A DNA stretch of 64,000 nt from Massilia sp. METH4. GTDB taxonomy: Bacteria; Pseudomonadota; Gammaproteobacteria; Burkholderiales; Burkholderiaceae_D. Under the pieces are notes generated by a model. The model searched no databases. It had not been told where the DNA came from and worked only from the letters and a program-made list of their open reading frames with translations. Where the stretch lies: positions 1,674,001 to 1,738,000 of the forward strand of contig NZ_CP146614.1 in assembly GCF_037094685.1 (NCBI RefSeq), in the 5' to 3' direction. Below are positions 35,741 to 45,320 of the stretch, piece by piece (the first letter of the stretch is position 1; every line of letters starts with the position of its first letter). The position numbers and the translations under genes are program-made.

Positions 35741-38700
35741 GTGCGCCCGCTCGGTATCAAGGCGAAAGTCGCACTGGCCACGACCATCACGTCCATCTTG
35801 ATGATCGCGCTGGTCACCGTGCTGCAGGCCCAGCGCATGCAGCACGACTTCACGCGCGTGCTGTTCGCCCAGCAGGACGCGCTGATCGCACGCACCGCCC
35901 TCGAGCTGGATGAGAAGATGGTGCTGCTGCGCGACATCGTGGCCGAGTCGGCGCGCTGGCAGCCGCGTGACATCTGCAATGATCCGCCGGCCCTGCGCGC
36001 GTACTACGATTACCGGGCCGTGCTGCGCCTGTTCGACGATGTCCTGGTCGTCAGCCCGGCCGGCGCGATCGTGGCCGACATTCCCGCGCTGCCTGGCCGC
36101 CCCGGCATCAGCGTGGCCGACCGCGCGTATTTCCAGCGCGTGCTGCGGGAGAAGAGCCCGCTGATCGCCGAACCGGTCATCGGCAAGTCGGTGGGCCAGC
36201 CGATCGTGCAGATGGTCGCGCCCGTGCTCAGCGAGGAAGGCGAGGTGGCCTGCGTGCTGATCGGCGTGCTGCGGCTGTACCGCGACAACCTGCTGGGCCA
36301 CCTGCGCACCGCCAAGGTGGGGCGCACCGGCTATTACTTCATCGTCACCGGCTATGAGCCGTCGCTATACGTGGTACACCCGGATCCGGCCCGGCTGATG
36401 AAGCCGCGTAACCCCGGCGGCTACCCATCCACGCTGATGGCGATCCGCCAGCGCTTCGAAGGCACCACCGTCAGTACCGATGGCCAGGGCCGGCGCGCCC
36501 TGCTCAGCTACAAGCACCTGAAGACGGTACCTTGGATCCTGATTGCGAACCTGCCGGCGGAGGAAGCATTCGAACCCTTCGAGGACCTGCTGTCGCGGCT
36601 GGCCCTGTGGGGGACGCTGGCTTCCCTCGTCACCGCCGGCGTCATCACCTGGATCACGCTGCGGCTCATGTCCCCGCTGGTCCGGCTGCGTAACGCGATC
36701 CATGGCCTGCGCGGCGAACCGCATCATTTTGCCGCACTACCGGTCACGTCGCGCGACGAGATCGGCGAGCTGACGGCCGCCTTCAACGAACTGATGCGCG
36801 AGCGCTCGGTGGCGGACGCCCATGCGCGCGAGCTGATGGATGAGCTGGAAAAGCGCGCGGCCGAGCTGGAACGGGCGCGCGACCGGGCCGAGGCGGCCAA
36901 CCGCGCCAAGAGCGACTTCGTGGCCAATATGAGCCACGAGATCCGCACGCCGATGAACGCCGTGCTGGGCATGGCGCAGCTGCTGCAGAACAGCGACCTC
37001 AGCCCCCAGCAGCGCAAGTACCTGCACATGATCCGCACGGCCGGCGATTCGCTGCTGGGCATCCTGAACGACGTGCTGGACTTTTCCAAGATCGAGGCGC
37101 AGCGGATGGAATTGTCGCCGGTCGAGTTCGACCTCGATGAATCGATGAGCACCCTGGGTACGACGATGGCGATGAATGCCGGCGAGAAGGAACTGGAACT
37201 GGCCATCGTCGTCGACCCCGAGGTGCCCCGGCTGCTGCACGGCGATGCGCTGCGCCTGCAGCAGGTGCTGGTGAACCTGGCCGGCAATGCGATCAAGTTC
37301 ACCGAGCAGGGCGAAGTCGTGGTCGAGGTGGGCCTTGAGCGCATGGGCGAGGAAGGGTCCGGCGCCGTGCTGCGCTTCGAGGTGCGCGATACCGGCATGG
37401 GCATGAATCCCGAGCAGCTGTCGCACCTGTTCCAGGCCTTCACGCAGGCCGACGAGAGCATCACGCGCCGCTTCGGCGGCACGGGCCTGGGACTGGCGAT
37501 CTCGCGCCGCCTGGTCGAACTGATGGGCGGCGAGATCCGCGTCGAGAGCGAACCGGGCAAGGGCAGCCGGTTCTGGTTCACGCTGCCGTTCGGTGTGCTG
37601 CCGCGGCTGGAAGCGCCGCGCAAGCCGGCGGCCGGCCACCTTTCCGTGCTGGTGGCGGACGACAACGCCACCAGTCGCGACCTGATCGGCCGCCTGATCC
37701 GCGCCTGGGGCTGGGAGGCCGAGCTCGTCGATTCGGGCAGCGCCGCGCTGGCGATGTACACGTTCCGCACGCGCACCGGCAACCAGTACGACGTGGTGCT
37801 GGCGGACTGGCACATGTCGGGTCCGGACGGACATTCGCCAGCCATGGCGATCCGCCGCGTGTCGAACGGGAACCGGCAGCCGATCGTGGTGATGATCAAT
37901 GCCTTCGCGCGCGAACGGCTCGAGGAAATCTCGCGGAGCGCGCATGCCGATGCGGTGCTGGTCAAGCCCATCACCAGTTCCACGCTGTTCGACGCGCTGC
38001 ACCAGGCGCTGGTAGTGAAGGCGGGCGGCAGCGAGCTGGTGGCCGCGATCGACACCTGTGCCGGCCGCCTGCAGGGCGTACATTTCCTGCTGGTGGAGGA
38101 CAACCCGCTGAACCAGGCGGTGGCGCGCGGCATCCTCGAACATGCGGGGGCCACGCTGGACGTGGCGGGCGACGGCCAGCAGGCGCTCGACGTGCTGCGC
38201 GCCGATGCACAGCGCTACGATATCGTGCTGATGGACATGCAGATGCCGGTGCTGGACGGTTTCTCGGCCACGGCCGCGATCCGCACGGACCTGAAGCTGG
38301 CCCTGCCCGTGATCGCGATGACGGCCGGTGTGCTGTCTTCCGAGCGCGAGCGCTGCGTGGCCGCCGGCATCACGGATTTCATCGCCAAGCCCGTGGTGGT
38401 CGACGAGATGATGACGGTGATCGAACGGCATCTGCCGGCACGGCGCCGGCTACCCGAACCTGAACGGCAGGCGCTCCCCGCGGCGCAGAGCGACGAACCC
38501 GTGTTCAGCATGGACAGCCTGGCCCGCGTGATGGGCCGCGATCCGAAGGGCAGGGCGCTGATGCGCAAGATGGTGGAAGGTGCGCTGGAAGGCGGCATGG
38601 CCCCGGCAGACGAAGCGGAGCGCGCGCTCGCGGCCGGCGACGTGCACGCGGCGGCCCGGACCTTCCACGCGCTGCGCGGCGCCATCGGCGTGCTGGGTGC

Positions 38701-38857
38701 GAAGCGCCTGACGAAGGCCACGATGGATGCCGAGATGGCGATCGCGGAACTGCCCGCCAGCCAGCTGGGCCCGCACTTCGCCGCCGTGCGGCATGAACTT
38801 GCCCTGGTGCTCGAAGCGGGCCGCGCCTGGCTGGCCCAGGGCCAGGGCGAGCCCTGA
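35741..38857 (+). CDS. Membrane hybrid histidine kinase (dCache-HAMP-HisKA-HATPase-REC-REC-Hpt)
   Basis: 1038 residues from GTG 35741 with AGGGGGGAG just upstream; the frame is open much further back but over the fnr gene. Helix at 8-28, periplasmic double-Cache sensor (about 35-285; [32 protein letters not shown]), helix at 290-315, HAMP, coiled coil. HisKA has H399 in [16 protein letters not shown], and the ATPase has N-, G1 (DTGMGMNPE) and G2 ([10 protein letters not shown]) boxes. The first receiver has D689 (LADWHMSG), the second D832 (LMDMQMPV), and the Hpt has H976. It is a complete BarA-like phosphorelay. The signal is unknown; being divergent from fnr hints at an energy or redox link only. 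Confidence 0.9.
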   Translation: MRPLGIKAKVALATTITSILMIALVTVLQAQRMQHDFTRVLFAQQDALIARTALELDEKMVLLRDIVAESARWQPRDICNDPPALRAYYDYRAVLRLFDDVLVVSPAGAIVADIPALPGRPGISVADRAYFQRVLREKSPLIAEPVIGKSVGQPIVQMVAPVLSEEGEVACVLIGVLRLYRDNLLGHLRTAKVGRTGYYFIVTGYEPSLYVVHPDPARLMKPRNPGGYPSTLMAIRQRFEGTTVSTDGQGRRALLSYKHLKTVPWILIANLPAEEAFEPFEDLLSRLALWGTLASLVTAGVITWITLRLMSPLVRLRNAIHGLRGEPHHFAALPVTSRDEIGELTAAFNELMRERSVADAHARELMDELEKRAAELERARDRAEAANRAKSDFVANMSHEIRTPMNAVLGMAQLLQNSDLSPQQRKYLHMIRTAGDSLLGILNDVLDFSKIEAQRMELSPVEFDLDESMSTLGTTMAMNAGEKELELAIVVDPEVPRLLHGDALRLQQVLVNLAGNAIKFTEQGEVVVEVGLERMGEEGSGAVLRFEVRDTGMGMNPEQLSHLFQAFTQADESITRRFGGTGLGLAISRRLVELMGGEIRVESEPGKGSRFWFTLPFGVLPRLEAPRKPAAGHLSVLVADDNATSRDLIGRLIRAWGWEAELVDSGSAALAMYTFRTRTGNQYDVVLADWHMSGPDGHSPAMAIRRVSNGNRQPIVVMINAFARERLEEISRSAHADAVLVKPITSSTLFDALHQALVVKAGGSELVAAIDTCAGRLQGVHFLLVEDNPLNQAVARGILEHAGATLDVAGDGQQALDVLRADAQRYDIVLMDMQMPVLDGFSATAAIRTDLKLALPVIAMTAGVLSSERERCVAAGITDFIAKPVVVDEMMTVIERHLPARRRLPEPERQALPAAQSDEPVFSMDSLARVMGRDPKGRALMRKMVEGALEGGMAPADEAERALAAGDVHAAARTFHALRGAIGVLGAKRLTKATMDAEMAIAELPASQLGPHFAAVRHELALVLEAGRAWLAQGQGEP

Positions 38858-38885
38858 GCCCTGCCGCGGAAACATTTCCTCGAAC

Positions 38886-38943
38886 CGGGGTCAGACCCCG
38901 ATCTGGAGAAACATTTCCTGAAACCGGGGTATGACCCCGGTTT
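38886..38943. repeat. Paired GGGGTCAGACCCC-type palindromes with AAACATTTCC motif
   Basis: CGGGGTCAGACCCCG at 38886-38900 and AAACCGGGGTATGACCCCGGTTT at 38921-38943, alternating with GGAAACATTTCC-like motifs at 38869, 38907 and 38946. This fills the convergent gap between the kinase and the 159-aa membrane protein; bidirectional terminator function is plausible. Confidence 0.65.
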
Positions 38944-38963
38944 CGGGAAACATTTTTGCGGGG

Positions 38964-39443
38964 TCAGGTGTTGTTGCGCTCGCGATGGTTGATCATGGCG
39001 CCGGCGGCCAGGCCCACGGCGAAGGCCGCATACACCAGCGCCAGCGACCCTTTCGACACGCGCTCCTCGTAGCCGGGCTTCAGGCGCTGCGGCGTGAGCT
39101 TGTAGTCGACGAAGCAGGCCATGGCGGCCGTGCCGAGCGAGGCCACCAAGGTCGGCGCCACGCTGCGCTTGTCCAGCACCTTGCCGGCCACCTGTTCGAA
39201 GATGCTGGCCCAGAAGTGCGCGCTGGCGTGGTGGATCGCATAGCCCACCAGCGTGTATTTCCAGGTGGGGGCGTCGCGCCGGAACGCCTTGTCGCCCCAC
39301 AGCCAGTGGCTGATCGCGTTCGCGCCCGCGAACATGCTGCCTGCTTCCTGCTTCGAGCGCAGCGCCAGCGCGCCCGTCGACGTGAGGCTGGCCAGCGTAC
39401 CCGGCAACATGCCCTTGATGATCACCTGCTTCCAGTTATCCAT
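38964..39443 (-). CDS. Unknown small membrane protein, 159 aa
   Basis: MDNWKQVIIKGMLPGTLASLTSTGALALRSKQEAG; hydrophobic segments near 10-28, 62-80, 98-112 and 133-150. A HHASAHFWASIFEQVAG stretch has histidines at a membrane edge. I recall close relatives only as hypothetical proteins in Burkholderiales. Divergent from the SDR-DoxX gene. Confidence 0.7.
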   Translation of the reverse strand: MDNWKQVIIKGMLPGTLASLTSTGALALRSKQEAGSMFAGANAISHWLWGDKAFRRDAPTWKYTLVGYAIHHASAHFWASIFEQVAGKVLDKRSVAPTLVASLGTAAMACFVDYKLTPQRLKPGYEERVSKGSLALVYAAFAVGLAAGAMINHRERNNT

Positions 39444-39514
39444 GCATCCTCCGGTTTTTTGCGAAATTGGCTTTTTCCCTATACTGGGCCCTCCCGAACG
39501 ACGAGGACCCTTCG

Positions 39515-40786
39515 ATGCTGATCCTGCTCACCGGTTCGACCGGCTTTCTCGGTTCCCGCCTGTTGCCCCTGCTGCGCGCCAGGGGCCACCGCGTGCTGTG
39601 CGCGGGGCGCAGGCAACAACCCGGCTGCGACTTCGTGGCAGCCGATTTTGCCCACGATAGCGAAAAATCGCAGTGGGTGGCGCGCCTGTCCGGCGTGGAC
39701 GTGGTGATCAACACCGTGGGCATCATCCGCGAGACGCCCGGCCAGACGTTCGCACGATTGCATACGGAAACTCCGCGCGCCCTGTTCGCCGCCTGCGTGG
39801 ATGCCCGCGTGCGCCTGGTGATCCAGGTCTCGGCGCTGGGTGCCGACGAAGCGGCAACGACCCGCTACCACCTGTCCAAGAAGGCGGCGGACGATTTCCT
39901 GGCCGCGTTGCCGGTCCGCTCCCGCATCGTGCAACCTTCGCTGATCTACGGCCCCGAGGGCGCCAGCGCGCGCATGTTCCGCATGCTGGCCACGATGCCG
40001 TTCGCGGTGAAGTTCGGCAGCGAGCCGCAGCCGGTGCAGCCGGTGTACGTGGAAGACGTGTGCCAGGCGATCCTGGCGCTGCTCGATGAAAAGCACGGGC
40101 CGAAAACCGAGCGCGTACCGCTGGTGGGCCCGGCGCCGCTGCCTTTCATGGGTTACGTTGCCGCCCTGCGCCGCGCGCTCGGGCTCGGCCGGCTGCGCGT
40201 GCTGCGCCTGCCGTCGAGCGTCGCGCGCTTTGCGGCCCGGCTCGGCGGCTTCGTGCCGGGCAGCCCGCTCACGCCGGACACCCTGAGCATGCTCACGCGC
40301 GGCAACACGGGCAACCCGTCGGCCACGACCCGCCTGCTGGGCCACCCGCCGCGCGCTGTGGACAAGTTCATCACTCATCCACAGGCCGAGCGCCGCGAAG
40401 CGCAGCTGGACTGGCTGTTGCCGATGCTGCGCATCAGCCTGGCAATCGTGTGGATCTGGACAGCCTATGTCTCCGCCTTCGCGTGGCCGGTGGAAGACAG
40501 CTACCGGCTGCTCGAACGCAGCGGCATCCCGGCCATGCTGGCGCCGCTGATGCTGTACGGCGCGAGCGCCCTCGACCTGGCGTTCGGCATTGGGACGCTG
40601 GCGCTGCCGCCGCGCTGGCGCAGGCCGCTGTGGCTGGCGCAGATCGCGCTGATCGGCTTCTACACCGTGGTGATCGCGCTGCGCCTGCCGGAATTCCTCT
40701 GGCATCCGTACGGCCCGCTCAGCAAGAACCTGCCGATGCTGGCCGCCATCTGGCTGCTCTACGAACTGGAAAAGGGGCAACAATAA
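39515..40786 (+). CDS. NAD(P)-binding SDR fused to a DoxX-like membrane domain
   Basis: 423 residues from ATG 39515 (GAGGA). Residues 1-280 are an atypical/extended SDR: TGSTGFLGSRLLPLLRARGH Rossmann motif, GVDVVINTVGIIRE, and a YHLSKKAADDFL segment with the Y-x-x-x-K pair. Residues 300-423 have four membrane helices like DoxX-type proteins (LRISLAIVWIWTAYVSAF, YGASALDLAFGIGTLAL). Such fusions are annotated as SDR/DoxX proteins; the reaction is unknown, probably on a quinone or lipid-like substrate. It overlaps the DUF2269 gene by one base. Confidence 0.82.
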   Translation: MLILLTGSTGFLGSRLLPLLRARGHRVLCAGRRQQPGCDFVAADFAHDSEKSQWVARLSGVDVVINTVGIIRETPGQTFARLHTETPRALFAACVDARVRLVIQVSALGADEAATTRYHLSKKAADDFLAALPVRSRIVQPSLIYGPEGASARMFRMLATMPFAVKFGSEPQPVQPVYVEDVCQAILALLDEKHGPKTERVPLVGPAPLPFMGYVAALRRALGLGRLRVLRLPSSVARFAARLGGFVPGSPLTPDTLSMLTRGNTGNPSATTRLLGHPPRAVDKFITHPQAERREAQLDWLLPMLRISLAIVWIWTAYVSAFAWPVEDSYRLLERSGIPAMLAPLMLYGASALDLAFGIGTLALPPRWRRPLWLAQIALIGFYTVVIALRLPEFLWHPYGPLSKNLPMLAAIWLLYELEKGQQ

Positions 40787-41250
40787 TGGAATACTTCATC
40801 GTCAAGTGGCTGCACATCCTCAGCGCGACCTTCCTGTTCGGTACCGGCATCGGTTCGGCGTGGTACCTGCTGTTCGCCGTCATCAGCCGCAACGTGGCGG
40901 CCATCGCCGTCGTGTCGCGCATCGTCGTCATCGCCGATTGGCTGTTCACGGCCACGACGATGATCGTGCAGCCGCTCACCGGCTTCTACCTGATCCATAT
41001 CGCCGGCTATCCGCTGCACAGCAAGTGGATCGTCTGGTCCGTGGTGCTATTCGTGATCGCGGCACTCTGCTGGTTCCCCGTGGTGTGGCTGCAGATGCGG
41101 CTGCGCGACCTGTCGGCCGCCGCGGTGGCGGAGAACACGCCGCTGCCGCCGCAGTTCTGGCGCTACTTCAAGTTCTGGGTGGTGCTGGGCATTCCCGCCT
41201 TCTTCGCCTTCCTGGCCGTGTTCTGGCTGATGGTCGCCAAGCCGATGTAA
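40786..41250 (+). CDS. DUF2269 membrane protein
   Basis: 154 residues: MEYFIVKWLHILSATFLFGTGIGSAWY with the family's histidine in the first helix, four helices in all, and LQPLTGFYLI-like VQPLTGFYLIHIAGYPL. The family is a partner of SDR-DoxX fusions in several proteobacteria; perhaps haem-binding, unproven. Its ATG shares the last A of the upstream TAA. Confidence 0.85.
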   Translation: MEYFIVKWLHILSATFLFGTGIGSAWYLLFAVISRNVAAIAVVSRIVVIADWLFTATTMIVQPLTGFYLIHIAGYPLHSKWIVWSVVLFVIAALCWFPVVWLQMRLRDLSAAAVAENTPLPPQFWRYFKFWVVLGIPAFFAFLAVFWLMVAKPM

Positions 41251-41259
41251 CGGCCGCCG

Positions 41260-41392
41260 AACCATTCGAAAATTTCGATAATAGAAAGGTAATCTTTCCG
41301 TTTTTGTTTTCTCCCTGGTTTGTTCATACTTCATTCCATCGACGCAGCGCAAACAAAACAACGCGGCGTCAACCATTCGAAAATATCGACAA
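41260..41392. promoter_or_regulatory. Two 22-bp direct repeats AACCATTCGAAAAT(T/A)TCGA(T/C)AA
   Basis: Copies at 41260-41281 and 41371-41392, 111 bp apart in the same orientation and differing at two positions, in the 160-bp leader of the isochorismatase-like gene. Each contains an imperfect TTCGAAAAT-type dyad. The downstream copy ends 18 bp before the ATG. They look like regulator sites; a LysR gene lies at 42663 but is not adjacent. Confidence 0.5.
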
Positions 41393-41410
41393 ACCTCAAG
41401 GAGAACTGAC

Positions 41411-42064
41411 ATGCCAATCGCCAAAGCCCAACCCGGTAAAACCCTGCTGAACGGCGCCGACCACACGCTGATCATGATCGACCACCAGTCGCAGATGTCG
41501 TTCGCGACGAAGTCGATCGACGCCACGGTGCTGCGCAATAACGCCGCGCTGGTGTCGAAGGCGGCCGCCGAGTTCAAGGTGCCGACGATCCTGACCACCG
41601 TGGCCGCCGAATCGTTCTCCGGCCCGATCTACGACGAGATCCAGTCCGTGTTCCCGGATGTGAAACCGATCGACCGCACCAGCATGAACACCTGGGAAGA
41701 CCAGCGTATCGCCGACCGCGTGAACGAGATCGGCAAGGGCCGCATCGTGATGGCCGGGCTGTGGACTTCCGTCTGCATCGTCGGCCCCGCACTGTCGGCG
41801 CTGGACCAGGGCTTCGAGGTGTACGTGATCACCGACGCCTCGGGCGATATCACCGAGGAAGCGCATGAACGCGCCGTGCAGCGGATGGTGCAGGCCGGTG
41901 CCCGTCCGATCACCTCGCTGCAATACCTGCTCGAACTGCAGCGCGACTGGGCGCGCGTCGAGACCTACGACCAGACGGTGAAGACGGCGGTGGCCAACGG
42001 CGGTGCCTACGGTCTGGGTATCGTCTACGCGAAGTCGATGTTCAACGCCTCGGAAGGGCATTGA
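41411..42064 (+). CDS. Isochorismatase-family (YcaC-like) hydrolase
   Basis: 217 residues, cysteine-hydrolase fold: catalytic Asp in LIMIDHQSQMSF near 24, lysine/threonine region TTVAAESFSGPIYDEI, and the nucleophile in MAGLWTSVCIVGPALSAL near 120, preceded by the family cis-peptide. Closest in style to YcaC and related nicotinamidase-like enzymes. Strong AAGGAG start. Single gene followed by a stable hairpin. Substrate unknown. Confidence 0.85.
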   Translation: MPIAKAQPGKTLLNGADHTLIMIDHQSQMSFATKSIDATVLRNNAALVSKAAAEFKVPTILTTVAAESFSGPIYDEIQSVFPDVKPIDRTSMNTWEDQRIADRVNEIGKGRIVMAGLWTSVCIVGPALSALDQGFEVYVITDASGDITEEAHERAVQRMVQAGARPITSLQYLLELQRDWARVETYDQTVKTAVANGGAYGLGIVYAKSMFNASEGH

Positions 42065-42069
42065 TGAAG

Positions 42070-42089
42070 GGGCCCGGAGCGCCGGGCCC
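42070..42089 (+). terminator. GC-rich hairpin after the hydrolase gene
   Basis: GGGCCCGG-AGCG-CCGGGCCC, an 8-bp stem 5 bp past the stop codon. It lacks a U-tract, so it may act with Rho or serve as a 3-prime stabiliser. Confidence 0.5.
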
Positions 42090-42090
42090 G

Positions 42091-42174
42091 TTCAAGCTTC
42101 GCGGCGCAGTAGCACTGGTTCAAGCGTCGCGGCGCAGTAGCGCTGGTTCAAGCGTCGCGGCGCAGTAGTGCCGC
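42091..42174. repeat. 28-bp tandem triplication of a gene end
   Basis: Three copies of TTCAAGCGTCGCGGCGCAGT-AGCGCTGG at 42091, 42119 and 42147 (one to three mismatches). The third copy is the last codons plus stop of the SRPBCC gene (LLRRDA-stop read leftward); the two others lie past the stop as untranslated extras. Confidence 0.8.
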
Positions 42175-42600
42175 GAGGCGATCCAGGTTCTGCTCGTTGG
42201 CGCCCGCGACGAAGCGGGCCACCTTCGCGCATTCGGCCGGGTCGCCGAAATGCATCGTCCAGTGCAGCAGCGTCTTGTCGCCCTGGTCGGTAAAGACAAA
42301 TGTGGCGCGGAAGGTGTGGCCGGAAACGTGGTCGAACACGATCCGCTCCTGCGGCACGATCTCGACGAAGTGCGATTCGTTCGGGTAGGTGGTGCCGTCG
42401 GGCCCGTGCATGACGAACGTCCACACCCCGCCGGGTTCGAAATTGAAACCCTGGAAGGTACTCGTGAAGCCTTCCGGGCCCCACCATTGCGCCAGCCGCG
42501 CCGGATCGCTGAACGCGCGGAACACGCGCTCGCGCGGCGCTTCCAGCACGCGGGTCGTCACGATGTCGCATTCGTCCATGCCGCATCCATCCATGGTCAT
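42148..42600 (-). CDS. AHSA1/SRPBCC-domain protein
   Basis: 150 residues. TTRVLEAPRERVFRAFSDPARLAQWWGPEGFTSTF is the exact opening pattern of AHSA1-like START-superfamily proteins, followed by PGGVWTFVMHGPDG and a C-terminal helix. Hydrophobic ligand binding is expected; the ligand is unknown. Divergent from the LysR gene at 42663, which may regulate it. Confidence 0.87.
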   Translation of the reverse strand: MTMDGCGMDECDIVTTRVLEAPRERVFRAFSDPARLAQWWGPEGFTSTFQGFNFEPGGVWTFVMHGPDGTTYPNESHFVEIVPQERIVFDHVSGHTFRATFVFTDQGDKTLLHWTMHFGDPAECAKVARFVAGANEQNLDRLAALLRRDA

Positions 42601-42662
42601 TTCATCATTCGGTCGGGTTATTGTAATGCGATATGATCGGCGCTCGCATTCCCGGAGGACGC

Positions 42663-43610
42663 ATGGCCCACCCGCTGCTGAACCTGCCGCCGCTCGACGC
42701 GCTGCGCGGCTTCGTTGCCGCCGCGCGGCGGCTCTCCATCACCGCCGCCGCGCAGGACCTGTGCCTGACGCAATCGGCCGTCAGCCGGCAGATCCAGGCG
42801 CTGGAAGAACGGCTCGGCACGGCGCTGTTCGTGCGCGGCAACCGGGCGATCGCCCTGACGGACGCGGGCCGGCAACTATTCGAGCTGGCCTCGCCCTGGA
42901 TGGACCAGCTGGCCGACCTCGTCGACACCCTGAAGCATGCGGTGCCCCGCCCCGTGACGATCTCCGCCAGCATCGGCGTGGCCGCCCTGTGGATCCTGCC
43001 CCGGCTGGGCGCTTTCCAGGCCGCTCACGCCGACGTCGATATCCGCATGGCCACCAGCAACCGCCTGATGGACTTGCGCACGGATGGCGTGGACCTTGTC
43101 ATCCGCTATGCACCGCCCTCCTCCGTGCCGGCCGACGCGCTGCGCCTGTTCGACGAGGACGTGGTGCCGGTGGCCAGCCCCGCGCTTGCCGCCACCGCCT
43201 TTGCAAGCCCCGAAGCGCTGGCGCGCCAGGTGCTGCTGGACCTGGACGATGCCGGGCACGCCTTCCTGCACTGGGCGCCGTGGCTGCAGCGCCATGGCCT
43301 GCCCAACCGCCCGCAGGCCACGCTGCGCTTCAACCAGTACGATCAGGTGATCCAGGCAGCCATCGAAGGCAATGGCGTGGCGCTGGGCCGGCTCGCCCTC
43401 GTGCTGCCGATGTTGAAGGATGGCCGGCTGGTGGCGCAGATGGAGCGGCGCACGCACGCCGACCATGCTTACTGGCTGTTGCAGGCCACGCCGGAGCCGC
43501 GGCACGAAGTCACTCTCGTGCGGGAGTGGTTGCAACAGCAGGTGGCAATCACGTTACAGGAGCTGGCGCAACTGGCGCAGGACGGCAGCAGCACGGCTCG
43601 GGCGGCGTGA
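42663..43610 (+). CDS. LysR-family regulator, GcvA-like clade
   Basis: 315 residues from ATG 42663 (GGAGGAC). HTH: FVAAARRLSITAAAQDLCLTQSAVSRQIQALEERLGTALFVR. Effector domain: VTISASIGVAALWILPRLGAFQAAHADVDIRM, DGVDLVIRYAPP, AAIEGNGVALGR, as in GcvA/AmpR relatives. Divergent from the SRPBCC gene; its 3-prime end overlaps the convergent DUF2917 gene by 57 bp. Confidence 0.88.
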   Translation: MAHPLLNLPPLDALRGFVAAARRLSITAAAQDLCLTQSAVSRQIQALEERLGTALFVRGNRAIALTDAGRQLFELASPWMDQLADLVDTLKHAVPRPVTISASIGVAALWILPRLGAFQAAHADVDIRMATSNRLMDLRTDGVDLVIRYAPPSSVPADALRLFDEDVVPVASPALAATAFASPEALARQVLLDLDDAGHAFLHWAPWLQRHGLPNRPQATLRFNQYDQVIQAAIEGNGVALGRLALVLPMLKDGRLVAQMERRTHADHAYWLLQATPEPRHEVTLVREWLQQQVAITLQELAQLAQDGSSTARAA

Positions 43611-43829
43611 CGGCACCACGTCCAGCTCGAAGTCGACCGCCTTGTACCGTGCTACGCTCGACAGGCAGCGGACCTGCCGCGCCGGCAGCTCGGCCGTGTT
43701 GCCGTTCTCCAGCAGGCGGTCGGCGCCATCGTCGCCGGTGATCCACAGCGTGCCGCCCAGGCAGCGCACGCGTACCGCGCCGCGGGCTTGCAGGGTGGCC
43801 TGTTCCATCGGGTGCAGGATCAGTCGCAT
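43554..43829 (-). CDS. DUF2917 protein
   Basis: 91 residues: MRLILHPMEQATLQARGAVRVRCLGGTLWITGDDGADRLLENGNTAEL shows the DUF2917 pattern (LxLxxGxxxRVxxxxGxLWIT), a small beta domain common in Burkholderiales and of unknown function. It lies antisense over the last 57 bp of the LysR gene and is divergent from the MFS gene. Confidence 0.75.
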   Translation of the reverse strand: MRLILHPMEQATLQARGAVRVRCLGGTLWITGDDGADRLLENGNTAELPARQVRCLSSVARYKAVDFELDVVPSRRPSRAAAVLRQLRQLL

Positions 43830-43989
43830 CGTTCATTCCTCCCGCCTGCATTGTGCAGCGGTGCTGCCGCAAGCCTCAAGCGAGAAGGACGCATCGCCCG
43901 CATGCGCGCGGCGCATGGATCGCATGCCGAATTGTCGCTGGCGCGGGCGGCCGGCACGCCGCTAAGCTGTGGCCTCACCTGGAGGTCAC

Positions 43990-45189
43990 ATGAAGAACAC
44001 CTTGCGTTCCCCCCTGGCGGCCGTGCTGTGCGGCGGCGCCATCGTCGGCCTGGCGCTGGGCATGCGCCACGTGCAGGGCCTGTTCATGCTGCCGATGATC
44101 GGCACCCGCGGCTGGGGCCGCGAAGCGTTCGCACTGGCGATCGCGCTGCAAAACCTGGTCTGGGGACTGGCCCAGCCCGTCACCGGCATGATTGCCGACC
44201 GCTGGGGCGCACGGCGGGTGCTCATCGGCGGCTGCCTGCTGTATGCGCTGGGCTTGTACCTGATGGCGTACTCGGTAACGAGCGTGCAGCTGGCGCTGTC
44301 GGCCGGGTTGCTGATCGGCGTGGCGCTTTCCGGCACCACCTTCAGTGTCGTGTACGGCGCCATTAGCCGCATCGTGCCGCCGGTGCGGCGCAGCTGGGCG
44401 CTCGGCATGGCGGGCGCCGTCGGCGGGGTCGGGCAATTCGCGATGGTGCCCGCCACGCAGCAATTGATCGGCGGCCTGGGCTGGATGGCAGCGCTGGCCG
44501 TGTTCGCGCTGGTGCTGGCATTCGCGCTTCCCCTTGCCTGGCCGCTGGACGACCGGCAGCAGGCAACACCGGAGCGCCAGCCGCAGTCGATGGGCGGCGC
44601 GATCCGCGAAGCCTTGTCGCACAAGGGCTTCTGGCTCTTGAACCTGGGCTTCTTCGCCTGCGGCTTCCAGCTTGCATTCATCGCCGGGCACTTCCCCGCC
44701 TTCCTGGTGGACCAGGGTTTTCCAGCGCAAACGGGCGTGGCGGCGCTGGCGATCATCGCGCTGGCCAACGTCGCCGGCACCTATGCGTGCGGCCAGTTGG
44801 GCGGCCTGTACCGCCGCAAATACCTGCTGGCGGGGCTGTACCTGGTGCGTTCCGGCGCGATGCTGGCGTTCGCGCTGCTGCCCGTCAGCACGGCAAGCGT
44901 GTACGTCTTCGCGTTCGTGATGGGGCTGACCTGGCTGGGCACCGTGCCGCTGACGAACGGCCTGGTGTCGCAGGTGTTCGGCGTGCAGTACCTGGCCACG
45001 CTGTTCGGCTTCGTGTTCGTCGGCCACCAGCTGGGCGGCTTCCTCGGCATGTGGCTGGGGGGCGCCGTGTTCGACGCGACCCGCTCTTATGAGGCGATGT
45101 GGCTGCTCTCGGTGGCGATCGGACTGGCCGCCGCCGCCCTGCACTGGCCGATCGACGACCGCGCCGTGGCGCGGCTGCGGGCGGCATGA
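43990..45189 (+). CDS. MFS transporter (OFA/oxalate-formate-like)
   Basis: 399 residues, 12 predicted helices; GGAGG before ATG 43990. Motif A-like GMIADRWGARRVLIGGCLL between helices 2 and 3 and a C-terminal half starting SHKGFWLLNLGFFACGFQLAFIAGHFPAFL. The style is that of the small YbfB/OFA-type MFS group. Substrate unknown. A 44-aa ORF overlaps its stop. Confidence 0.88.
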   Translation: MKNTLRSPLAAVLCGGAIVGLALGMRHVQGLFMLPMIGTRGWGREAFALAIALQNLVWGLAQPVTGMIADRWGARRVLIGGCLLYALGLYLMAYSVTSVQLALSAGLLIGVALSGTTFSVVYGAISRIVPPVRRSWALGMAGAVGGVGQFAMVPATQQLIGGLGWMAALAVFALVLAFALPLAWPLDDRQQATPERQPQSMGGAIREALSHKGFWLLNLGFFACGFQLAFIAGHFPAFLVDQGFPAQTGVAALAIIALANVAGTYACGQLGGLYRRKYLLAGLYLVRSGAMLAFALLPVSTASVYVFAFVMGLTWLGTVPLTNGLVSQVFGVQYLATLFGFVFVGHQLGGFLGMWLGGAVFDATRSYEAMWLLSVAIGLAAAALHWPIDDRAVARLRAA

Positions 45190-45320
45190 TGGACCGGCGC
45201 GGTACCCTCGGCCTCGTCGCGGCGGTGCTCGCCCTGTGCGCCGTATGCGCCTGGGCCACCGACGCGCTGCTGGCGCCCGGCAGCGTGCTGGCCATCGCCG
45301 CGCTGTTTACGCTTTGCTGA
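45186..45320 (+). CDS. Small hydrophobic protein coupled to the MFS gene
   Basis: 44 residues beginning MMDRRGTLGLVAAVLALCAVC, with two short hydrophobic segments and three cysteines. Its ATG overlaps the MFS stop (ATGATG), so translation is likely coupled. It overlaps the end of the convergent LysR gene by 14 bp. Could be an auxiliary membrane peptide, or noise; no family recognised. Confidence 0.4.
   Translation: MMDRRGTLGLVAAVLALCAVCAWATDALLAPGSVLAIAALFTLC

Noticed and set aside
42091..42174. CRISPR-like repeats
   Set aside because: Three head-to-tail units with no spacers; they duplicate a gene end.
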